Assembly (NCBI GenBank): GCA_023390985.1
Contig: JAEWBU010000260.1
Span: forward strand, 1-17,511
Reading direction: 5' to 3'
Length of the DNA stretch: 17,511 nt
Origin: Pseudomonadota bacterium
Lineage (GTDB): Bacteria > Pseudomonadota > Gammaproteobacteria > Burkholderiales > Burkholderiaceae_C
The notes under the pieces were generated by a model that made no database searches, was not told where the DNA came from, and was given only the letters and a program-made list of their open reading frames with translations. Below are positions 11,798 through 17,511 of the stretch, one piece after another (position 1 is the stretch's first letter; each line of letters starts with the position of its first letter). The position numbers were made by a program, and so were the translations under genes.

Positions 11798-13126
11798 ATG
11801 CCCTCTCCCATCGCCCCCCGCCCCCGCGTCGTCATCATCGGCTGCGGCTTCGGCGGCCTGGAGGCGGCCCGCGCGCTGCATCACGCGCCGGTCGACATCA
11901 CGCTGGTGGACCGAACCAACCACCATCTGTTCCAGCCGCTGCTCTACCAGGTGGCGACCGCCGGCCTGTCGGCACCGGCCATCGCGGCACCGGTGCGGCA
12001 CCTGTTCCGCAAACAGGTCAACGTGACCACGTTACTGGGCGAGGTGGACCGCATCGACGCCGCCGCGCGGCAGGTGCATCTCAAGGACGATGGCGCCCTG
12101 CCGTACGACCACCTGATCGTCGCGGCGGGTGCCACCCACAGCTACTTCGGCAACGACCAGTGGGCCCGGTTCGCGCCCGGACTCAAGACGCTCGACGATG
12201 CGTTCGAGATCCGCCGCAAAGTGCTGCTCGCCTTCGAGACCGCCGAGAAGGAGGGCGATCCCGAGCGCCGCGCGGCGTGGCTGAATTTCGTCGTGATCGG
12301 CGCCGGCCCCACCGGCGTGGAGATGGCCGGAACGCTGGCCGAGATCGCGCGGCAGACGCTCCCCGGCGAGTTCCGCCGCATCGACCCGGCGAGCGCCAAG
12401 GTGCTGCTGGTCGAGGGCAGCCCGCGCGTGCTGCAGGCCATGCCCGAGGACCTGAGCGCCCGCGCCGCCGACCAGCTGCACCACCTCGGCGTGGAAGTGC
12501 GCACCGACTCGCGCGTGACGGCCATCGATGCGCACGGCCTGCAGGTGCAGCCGGCCCAGGGCGATGCCTACCGGATCGAGAGCCACTGCATCATCTGGGC
12601 CGCCGGGGGGGCGGCCTCGCCGCTCGGCCGCGAACTCGCGTCGACCACGGGCGCGCCGCTCGACCGCGCCGGCCGCGTGGTGGTCGAACCCGACCTCAGC
12701 GTGCCCGGCCATCCCGAGATCAGCGTCGTCGGCGACCTCGCCGCAGCGAAGAGCCACGTGCCCGGCCGCGATCCCGCGCCGGTCCCGGGCGTTTCACCCG
12801 CCGCCAAGCAGATGGGCCGCACGGCCGCCGCCAACGTGCTCGCGCGGCTGGAGGGTCGCGCCACGCGCCCCTTCCGCTACCGCGACTACGGCAACCTCGC
12901 CACCATCGGCCGCAATGCGGGCGTGGTGGACCTCACCACGCCGCTCGGCCGCCTCAAGTTCAGCGGCTACCCGGCCTGGCTGTTCTGGCTGTTCGCCCAC
13001 ATCTACTTCCTGATCGGTTTCCGCAACCGCATCGTGGTGCTGTTCGACTGGGCGTCGGCCTACTGGAGCCACCAGCGCTACGCGCGCGTGGTGACGGACA
13101 TCGCACCGGCGCGCGACTACAGCTGA
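11798..13126 (+). CDS. ndh: Type II NADH:quinone oxidoreductase (NDH-2)
   Basis: 442-residue peripheral membrane flavoprotein that passes electrons from NADH to quinone without pumping protons. Two Rossmann motifs are clear: GCGFGG (15-20) for FAD and GAGPTG (168-173) for NADH; NHHLFQPLLYQVATAGLS (41-58) and VGDLAAAK (311-318) are standard for the family, and AAKQMGRTAAAN (335-346) is at the quinone-side FAD segment. The C-terminus has hydrophobic/aromatic helices, YPAWLFWLFAHIYFLIGF (391-408) and IVVLFDWASAYW, which fix it to the inner membrane. The start is set by the family alignment and the leaderless promoter. Its stop is 10 bases from that of the convergent TIGR02588 gene. Confidence 0.94.
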   Translation: MPSPIAPRPRVVIIGCGFGGLEAARALHHAPVDITLVDRTNHHLFQPLLYQVATAGLSAPAIAAPVRHLFRKQVNVTTLLGEVDRIDAAARQVHLKDDGALPYDHLIVAAGATHSYFGNDQWARFAPGLKTLDDAFEIRRKVLLAFETAEKEGDPERRAAWLNFVVIGAGPTGVEMAGTLAEIARQTLPGEFRRIDPASAKVLLVEGSPRVLQAMPEDLSARAADQLHHLGVEVRTDSRVTAIDAHGLQVQPAQGDAYRIESHCIIWAAGGAASPLGRELASTTGAPLDRAGRVVVEPDLSVPGHPEISVVGDLAAAKSHVPGRDPAPVPGVSPAAKQMGRTAAANVLARLEGRATRPFRYRDYGNLATIGRNAGVVDLTTPLGRLKFSGYPAWLFWLFAHIYFLIGFRNRIVVLFDWASAYWSHQRYARVVTDIAPARDYS

Positions 13127-13136
13127 CGCCGTCGCT

Positions 13137-13577
13137 TCAAGGCTGCCGGTAGCTGCTCGCCGACAGCTCCAGCGTCGCCTGCCGGGGATCGTTGCGGAAG
13201 AACAGGCCCGCGGTGCGATGCGCATGCGCGGGCACGTGGTCGAACTCGACCTCGGACTCCTCCACCACCGCATCGCCGCGCCGCAGCTGTGCCTGCACGC
13301 GCAACCCCGCGGCGGCGGCGCCGCCCTGGTTCTCCACGCGCAGCCTGACGTGGTAGCGCTCGCCTCGTTGCTCGATGCTGACCACGTGCACCGCCGGTTC
13401 CACCCTGCCGTCGCGCTCGTGGACCGCCAGCCAGCCCAGGCAGGCCAGGGTCGCCAGCATCACCACCGCGCCGCAGGCGGCCGCCACCCACTCGGCGAGC
13501 GGAACCGAACCCCCGCCCTCGTTGGAGCGACCGCGATCCTGCTTTCGAGGCTTGGCGGCGGCGCCTGGCGAACCCAT
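13137..13577 (-). CDS. TIGR02588 family membrane-anchored protein
   Basis: 146-residue protein with a basic, probably disordered N-terminus (1-25), one membrane span (about 29-52) and a C-terminal beta-rich domain predicted outside the membrane (HVVSIEQRGERYHVRLRVEN..., 64-83, to LELSASSYRQP). This build, and its place directly after a TIGR02587 gene, match the TIGR02588 family; no function is known. The soluble part resembles an Ig-like or CARDB-type fold by strand pattern only. The gap from the upstream stop is 8 bases and TGAGG lies seven bases before the ATG, so the pair is one operon. Confident on family, open on role. Confidence 0.8.
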   Translation of the reverse strand: MGSPGAAAKPRKQDRGRSNEGGGSVPLAEWVAAACGAVVMLATLACLGWLAVHERDGRVEPAVHVVSIEQRGERYHVRLRVENQGGAAAAGLRVQAQLRRGDAVVEESEVEFDHVPAHAHRTAGLFFRNDPRQATLELSASSYRQP

Positions 13578-13585
13578 CGCCGGCC

Positions 13586-14425
13586 TCACAGCACCAGCCT
13601 CGCGGACGCGGCGCCGACCGCCGCGGGGAACGCGAGCACCACCACGGCCGCCATCGCCACCGGCACCGGCATCCCGTCCAGCCGCCCGAAGGTCCACAGC
13701 AGGAAGGCGCACAGCAGGATCGAGATGGCGTAACCCACCACCGTGTAGCGCGCGAACACGCTCCACCAGGGCGCATGGGCATGGTCGCCCGGCTGGCCGC
13801 GGAAGGCCGCGCCGTAGACCAGCGCATGCATGGTGAGCAGCGTGGCCAGCGCCAGCAGCAGCGTGAGCGCGCCGCCCAGGCGCTGCGAGATGATCAGCAC
13901 CTCCTCGGTCGGCGCCACGTTGAAGGCGAGGAACAGCGCGCCCACGGCCATGATGAAGAGCTCGCTGAAGTACTCCTCGCGCCCGCCCCGCATGCGCGCA
14001 TCGGCATCGACCTGGCCGAACTGGCTCTGCGCCAGCAGCGCGCCGATGCCGGCCGGCACCGCCTGCAGCGACACCTTGCCGAGGAACTCGCGCACGCCCT
14101 CGTCCGGCTCCAGCTGGCCCAGCAGCAGCAGCACCACGCCCGAAGCGACGAACCCCACGAGGAAGGCCACCAGCGCATCGAGCGCGTCGTCGGTCAGGCT
14201 GAACGTTTCCTCGAAGCCCACGTGCCAGGACAGCGCCACCAGGAAGGGGAAGAACAGCGCGATCAGCAGCGCCAGGCGCAGCGAGCTCATGTGGAGAGGC
14301 AGCGACCACATTTCCTGCGTCATCAGGATCGGCAGGCCGAAGATGACGGCGCCCGCGAAGGCGCGCATCAGGCCCTGGGCGAACTGCAGGTTCGCGCGGC
14401 GGTCCAGGGCGATGCGATGTTCCAA
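13586..14425 (-). CDS. TIGR02587 family integral membrane protein
   Basis: 279-residue inner-membrane protein with about seven predicted spans (20-36, 49-67, 84-103, 155-171, 185-206, 226-247, 254-275). The N-terminal QGLMRAFAGAVIFGLPILMTQEMW and the NVAPTEEVLIIS segment (169-180) fit the TIGR02587 family of unknown function, which commonly pairs with TIGR02588. The start is unsure: TTG at 14425 is taken because the residues before the first span agree with the family, but there is no good Shine-Dalgarno; the first in-frame ATG is at 14368 and would cut into the first span region. Two ATGs just upstream (14434-14440) are out of frame. Charged loop 137-152 (VDADARMRGGREEYF) may be cytoplasmic. 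Confidence 0.82.
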   Translation of the reverse strand: MEHRIALDRRANLQFAQGLMRAFAGAVIFGLPILMTQEMWSLPLHMSSLRLALLIALFFPFLVALSWHVGFEETFSLTDDALDALVAFLVGFVASGVVLLLLGQLEPDEGVREFLGKVSLQAVPAGIGALLAQSQFGQVDADARMRGGREEYFSELFIMAVGALFLAFNVAPTEEVLIISQRLGGALTLLLALATLLTMHALVYGAAFRGQPGDHAHAPWWSVFARYTVVGYAISILLCAFLLWTFGRLDGMPVPVAMAAVVVLAFPAAVGAASARLVL

Positions 14426-14495
14426 GGCCCGGCCATCATGCGCCGCGCCGCCGCTCAGCCAGCCAAGACAAACGCCCGAGTGGCTGTCGGAGAAG

Positions 14496-15608
14496 TCAGG
14501 CGGTGGGCTTGCTGTAGCGCTCGATCGCCTGCGCCGTCGGCGTGGTGCCGGCGCCCGGCTCCGTCGGCAGGCGGAAGTGGCCGTCCACCACCTCCGCCGG
14601 ATCGGTGAAGCAGTCCTTGATCCAGGGGATGTACTCCAGCACGCCGACGGCCGGATGGGCGTAGCTCAGGTGCACGTGCACCTGGCTCATGTCGCCGGCG
14701 TGCGGCGCGACCGGAAGGCGGTGCGAATGCGCGGTCTCGCAGACGCGCAGCACCTCCGTGAGCCCGCCCATGCGCGTGACGTCGGGCTGCACCCAGTGGA
14801 TCGCGTTCTGCAGGAAGAACTCGCTGAAGGCGTCCTGGGTGTAGAGCTGCTCGCCCAGCGCCACCGGGATGCGCGTGGCGCGCGCCAGCTCGGCATGGGC
14901 CCGCACGTCGTCGTGCCAGAGCGGCTCCTCGAACCAGAACAGGTCCAGCGGCTCGGCGCCACGGCAGAAGCGCAGGCAGGTGGGCAGGTCCCACTTGCCG
15001 TTGCCGTCCACCGCCAGCGTGACGTCGGGGCCGATCGCCTTGCGCACCGCTTCCAGGCGACGCAGGTCGCGCTCGACGGTGGAGCCGACCTTGACCTTGA
15101 TGCCGGTGAAGCCCTGCTGCACCGCTCGCTTCGCGCCCTCGACCAGCTTGTCGTCGGCGATGCTCAGCCAGCCGATGTCGGTGTTGTACGCACGGACCTT
15201 GTCGCGCACCTGGCCCCCCAGCAGCTTCCACAGCGGCACCTTCGCGGCCTTGGCCTTCAGGTCCCACAGCGCGACGTCGATCGCGGCCTGGGCCAGCGTG
15301 GTGATGCCGGCGCGGCCGATCCACTGCAGCGCGGGATTGCGCGCCAGCTTGAGCCACAGGCGCTGCACGTCGTGCGCGTCCTCGCCCACCAGCAGCGGTG
15401 CGTGGCAGGTCTCGATGCAGCGGGCGATCAGCTGGTCGCTGGGCAGGTGCGCATGGGTGCCGGTGAAACCGAAACCCGAAAGGCCGTCCTCGGTATCGAT
15501 GCGCGCCCCCACCACGCCCCAGTGCGTGATCGTGTGCGTGCTGTCGGCGATCTGCGAGCCGGTGACCGGGACGTGCAGGATGAAGGGATGGACGGACTTG
15601 ATCTTCAT
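14496..15608 (-). CDS. Mandelate racemase/muconate lactonizing enzyme family protein
   Basis: 370-residue enolase-superfamily enzyme of the mandelate racemase (MR) subgroup; such enzymes take a proton from the carbon next to a carboxylate with Mg2+ help. Metal ligands Asp201 (VDGNG), Glu227 (WFEEPL) and Glu253 (LGEQLY), the KxK base Lys171/Lys173 (GIKVKVG), and the His303/Asp276 dyad (VAPHAGD, QPDVTR) are all in place, so both MR-type bases exist. The most likely reactions are acid-sugar dehydration or racemisation, but the substrate cannot be told and no sugar transporter, regulator or dehydrogenase is adjacent. AAGGAGA five bases before the ATG at 15608 fixes the start. It is followed by the TIGR02587 gene after 70 bases. 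Confidence 0.9.
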   Translation of the reverse strand: MKIKSVHPFILHVPVTGSQIADSTHTITHWGVVGARIDTEDGLSGFGFTGTHAHLPSDQLIARCIETCHAPLLVGEDAHDVQRLWLKLARNPALQWIGRAGITTLAQAAIDVALWDLKAKAAKVPLWKLLGGQVRDKVRAYNTDIGWLSIADDKLVEGAKRAVQQGFTGIKVKVGSTVERDLRRLEAVRKAIGPDVTLAVDGNGKWDLPTCLRFCRGAEPLDLFWFEEPLWHDDVRAHAELARATRIPVALGEQLYTQDAFSEFFLQNAIHWVQPDVTRMGGLTEVLRVCETAHSHRLPVAPHAGDMSQVHVHLSYAHPAVGVLEYIPWIKDCFTDPAEVVDGHFRLPTEPGAGTTPTAQAIERYSKPTA

Positions 15609-15654
15609 GGGTTGTCTCCTTGTTGTGCGCGGCATGGTAGCTCCCCCGCACAAC

Positions 15655-15741
15655 CGTCATCCCCGCGGAGGCGGGGATCCAGTGCGTCCGCTTTCAGCGG
15701 CCTGTCGGAAGCCCTGGGTCCCCGCCTCCGCGGGGACGACG
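15655..15741. repeat. REP-like double-hairpin repeat, copy 3
   Basis: 87 bases between the TrxR-like stop and the MR-enzyme start. Left arm CGTCATCCCCGCGGAGGCGG, right arm ending CCTCCGCGGGGACGACG; arms pair over about 35 bases and each is a hairpin. It lies 9 bases after the TrxR-like stop codon on the minus strand, a position that suits transcription termination. More diverged in the centre than copies 1 and 2. Confidence 0.85.
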
Positions 15742-15750
15742 ACTCGGAGA

Positions 15751-16647
15751 TCAGAGCGAGTTGTGGATCGCCGTCGCCGCGATGGCCGCCTGCCCGTACG
15801 CCACGCTGATCTGGTTCAGCCCGGCTGCGACGTCGCCCGCGGCGTACAGCCCGGGCACGCTGGTCTGCAGGTGGTCGTCGACGAGCAGCTGGCCGTCGTC
15901 CTGCACCTTCGCGCCCAGCGCCAGCGCGAGCTCCGACGCATGCAGCAGCCCGAGCGCCGGGTACAGCACGTCGAACACCAGCTTGCGGCCGTCGACCATC
16001 TCCACCTCCACGCCCTCGCCCGGCTCGCAGCGGATGTGCAGCGGCAGCTGGTCGGCGATCAGCACGCCGCGCTCGCGCAGGCGAGCCAGGTCCTGCGGCG
16101 GCACGTCCTGCTGCGAACCCATGGACAGCCAGGTGACCTGGTTGTCGAAGCCGGCGACGAACAGCGATTCGCGCAGGCCGTGCACTTCCTTGCCGAGCAC
16201 CGCGACGCGCTGGCGCTGCGTCTCGAAGCCGTCGCACACCGGGCAGTAGCGCACGTTGCCGGCGGCCAGGCCCGGCTCCATGCCGGGCAGCTCGGGCACG
16301 ACGTCGCGCGCGCCGGTGGCCAGCAGCAGCTTGCGCGCGCGCAGCACGCGGCCTTCCATGCGCGCCTCGAAGGCGCCGTCGCTTCCGATGAGCGACTCCA
16401 CGCAGCCTTGCACCATTGGCACCTCGTAGCGCTCGGCGTGCTCGCGCAGCCGCGCCAGCAGGTCGCCGCCCGCGATGCCGTCCGGAAAGCCCGGCACGTT
16501 GCGCGACCTCGGGATGCAGCCGACGCGGCTCGCGCCCGCGTCCACCACCAGCACCCGCCGGCGGTAGCGCGCCAGGTAGACCGCGGCGGTGAGCCCGGCC
16601 GGGCCGCCGCCGATGACCAGGCAATCGAGCAGCTCGTCGTCTCTCAT
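15751..16647 (-). CDS. Thioredoxin reductase-like FAD oxidoreductase
   Basis: 298-residue flavoprotein with the TrxR fold. FAD motif GGGPAG (13-18), TGARD (111-115), redox CPVC (135-138, in the place of CATC in TrxR) followed by DGF, and the C-terminal FAD motif AAGDVAAGLNQISVAYGQAA (269-288). The second dinucleotide site is unusual: where TrxR has GGGNSA the sequence reads LGKEVHG (151-157), and the HRRxxxRA signature for NADPH phosphate is missing, so it may not use NADPH in the normal way. It might oxidise or reduce a protein or small thiol using another donor. The start ATG at 16647 is 4 bases after the DUF2269 stop; no strong Shine-Dalgarno. Last gene of a three-gene run; a REP-like repeat follows. 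Confidence 0.88.
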   Translation of the reverse strand: MRDDELLDCLVIGGGPAGLTAAVYLARYRRRVLVVDAGASRVGCIPRSRNVPGFPDGIAGGDLLARLREHAERYEVPMVQGCVESLIGSDGAFEARMEGRVLRARKLLLATGARDVVPELPGMEPGLAAGNVRYCPVCDGFETQRQRVAVLGKEVHGLRESLFVAGFDNQVTWLSMGSQQDVPPQDLARLRERGVLIADQLPLHIRCEPGEGVEVEMVDGRKLVFDVLYPALGLLHASELALALGAKVQDDGQLLVDDHLQTSVPGLYAAGDVAAGLNQISVAYGQAAIAATAIHNSL

Positions 16648-16651
16648 CGCG

Positions 16652-17128
16652 TCAGCCCGCCCAGGGCAGGCGCCTGGCCACCATCAACCAGAAGATCAGC
16701 AGGAAGGCGAAGAACGCCGCGAAGCCCAGCGCGACCCATGCGGCGAAGGGTCGCCAGTACGCACCCGACAGCGGCAGGCCGGCCGCCGCGCAACGACGAG
16801 CTTCGTCGCGCAATCGGTACTGCAGCCGCACGACCGGCAGCCAGCAGAGGATGGCCAGTACATACAAGCCGAGCGACCAGGCGAGCCACGGCTGGCTCCA
16901 CGGCATGCCGGTGCTTCTCACCATCAACCAGCCGGTGACCGGTTGCAGCACGGCCGTGGTGGCGGTGAACAGCCAGTCCGCGACGACCACGTAGCCGCCG
17001 ATCGCCGCGACCGTGCGCGCGTCGCGGCCGAGGCTGGCCGCCAGCAGGTAGAAGGCGGAGCCGATGCCCGTGCCGAACAGCACCGTGGACGAAAGGATGT
17101 GCAGCCATTTGAGCGCGAGGTAATCCAT
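16652..17128 (-). CDS. DUF2269 family integral membrane protein
   Basis: 158-residue inner-membrane protein with four predicted spans (about 7-31, 44-63, 81-103, 128-150). The opening LKWLHILSSTVLFGTGIGSAF (6-26) with its histidine, VVVADWLFT (47-55) and VTGWLM (64-69) are typical of DUF2269. The histidine and buried polar residues resemble small redox or heme-linked membrane proteins, but no function is established. It sits 6 bases after the DoxX-like gene and 4 bases before the TrxR-like gene, so the three are probably cotranscribed; association with DoxX-like/SDR genes is, from general knowledge, common for this family. Confidence 0.85.
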   Translation of the reverse strand: MDYLALKWLHILSSTVLFGTGIGSAFYLLAASLGRDARTVAAIGGYVVVADWLFTATTAVLQPVTGWLMVRSTGMPWSQPWLAWSLGLYVLAILCWLPVVRLQYRLRDEARRCAAAGLPLSGAYWRPFAAWVALGFAAFFAFLLIFWLMVARRLPWAG

Positions 17129-17134
17129 GGCGGG

Positions 17135-17511
17135 TCAGCGCCGCCGCGGCTCCAGCGCCCACAGCAGCACGATGACGCCGATGATGGGCAGGTTCTTGCT
17201 GATCGGTCCGTAGGGATGCAGCCAGTATTCCGGCAGGAAAACCGTGACCAGCAGCGTGTAGCCGGCGATCAGCGCCAGCTGCGCCGGCCAGACCCACCAG
17301 CGCCAGCGCGGCGGCGCCCGGAGCGTCAGCACGCCCAGCGCGAGGTCGAGCAACGCAGCGCCGTACAGCGCCAGCGTGGCCGAGGCGCCTTCCAGCCCCA
17401 CGCGTGACAGCAGGTCGCGGCTGAACTCGGTCGGGTACAGGCCCAGCGAGACGATGGCGGTCCACAGCCACAGGAAGGCCAGCGTCAGACGCAGCAGCGG
17501 CTGGGTCCAGC
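17135..17511 (-). CDS. DoxX-like membrane domain protein, C-terminal part
   Basis: The visible 124 codons are open at the right edge, with no start seen. They hold four hydrophobic spans (about 5-24, 42-63, 71-92, 107-119 of the visible part) and the DoxX_3 motif LHPYGPISKNLPIIG (97-111). In many Burkholderiales this domain is the C-terminal part of a larger protein whose N-terminal half is an NAD(P)-binding (YbjT-like SDR) domain; the absence of a start in the first visible residues (WTQPLLRLTL) agrees with that but does not prove it. GTG at 17401 is internal and not a likely start. First known gene of the DUF2269/TrxR-like run. Confidence 0.85.
   Translation of the reverse strand, partial: WTQPLLRLTLAFLWLWTAIVSLGLYPTEFSRDLLSRVGLEGASATLALYGAALLDLALGVLTLRAPPRWRWWVWPAQLALIAGYTLLVTVFLPEYWLHPYGPISKNLPIIGVIVLLWALEPRRR

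Noticed and set aside
13775..15809. Long plus-strand frames opposite the TIGR02587 and MR-enzyme genes
   Set aside because: They have Arg/Ser/His-biased composition with no motifs and lie antisense to well-supported genes.

Overview
The window is about 70% GC and densely coded on both strands. The gene types (PiT/DUF47 phosphate pair, egtB-egtD, TIGR02587/TIGR02588 pair, orphan MR-type enolase) and several probable leaderless starts suggest a betaproteobacterium of the Burkholderiales, most like Comamonadaceae such as Ramlibacter or Variovorax. This placement is inferred from gene content and style; there is no rRNA to confirm it. I see no tRNA, rRNA, CRISPR array, transposase, phage gene or transcription regulator. 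It reads as ordinary chromosome made of small metabolic operons.

Layout, left to right. (1) 1-965, minus: DUF47 protein then the start of a PiT phosphate transporter, one operon running off the left edge. (2) 1035-2061: a DUF486 membrane protein (minus) and rluA (plus), whose start codons overlap. (3) 2113-3528, plus: an exported intradiol dioxygenase-like protein and an SDR oxidoreductase, meeting stop-to-stop a minus-strand 2OG-Fe(II) oxygenase (3529-4254). (4) 4380-6911, minus: egtB-egtD-DUF427, an ergothioneine operon. (5) 7001-8053, plus: a CurA-like NADP-dependent reductase. (6) 8037-8593, minus: a 43-residue single-span membrane protein overlapping a 142-residue predicted secreted protein, neither of a family I recognise. 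(7) 8742-10058, plus: erythromycin esterase-family protein. (8) 10068-11598, minus: a short 'core MetE' methionine synthase-like protein with a histidine-rich cupin. (9) 11798-13126, plus: type II NADH dehydrogenase. (10) 13137-14425, minus: TIGR02587 membrane protein and TIGR02588 protein. (11) 14496-15608, minus: mandelate racemase-type enolase-superfamily enzyme. (12) 15751-17511, minus: DoxX-like protein (cut by the right edge), DUF2269 membrane protein, and a thioredoxin-reductase-like flavoprotein, closely spaced.

Three features cut across genes. An ~87-bp double-hairpin REP-like repeat occurs three times, filling three of the four gaps longer than about 110 bases; the fourth (8594-8741) lacks it and shows no convincing site. 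Four genes (starts at 1403, 2767, 4254, 11798) have a -10-like hexamer exactly six bases before the start codon and no Shine-Dalgarno, implying leaderless mRNAs. Non-heme metal enzymes are common here (intradiol dioxygenase, 2OG oxygenase, EgtB, cupin), and redox/thiol functions recur (ergothioneine, methionine synthesis, NDH-2, TrxR-like protein), but nothing shows they are co-regulated.

The best candidates for something under-described are the core-MetE/cupin pair, DUF427 as third gene of the ergothioneine operon, the small membrane/secreted protein pair, and the TrxR-like flavoprotein that has CxxC but has lost the usual NADPH-binding glycine motif. No gap exceeds 300 bases.
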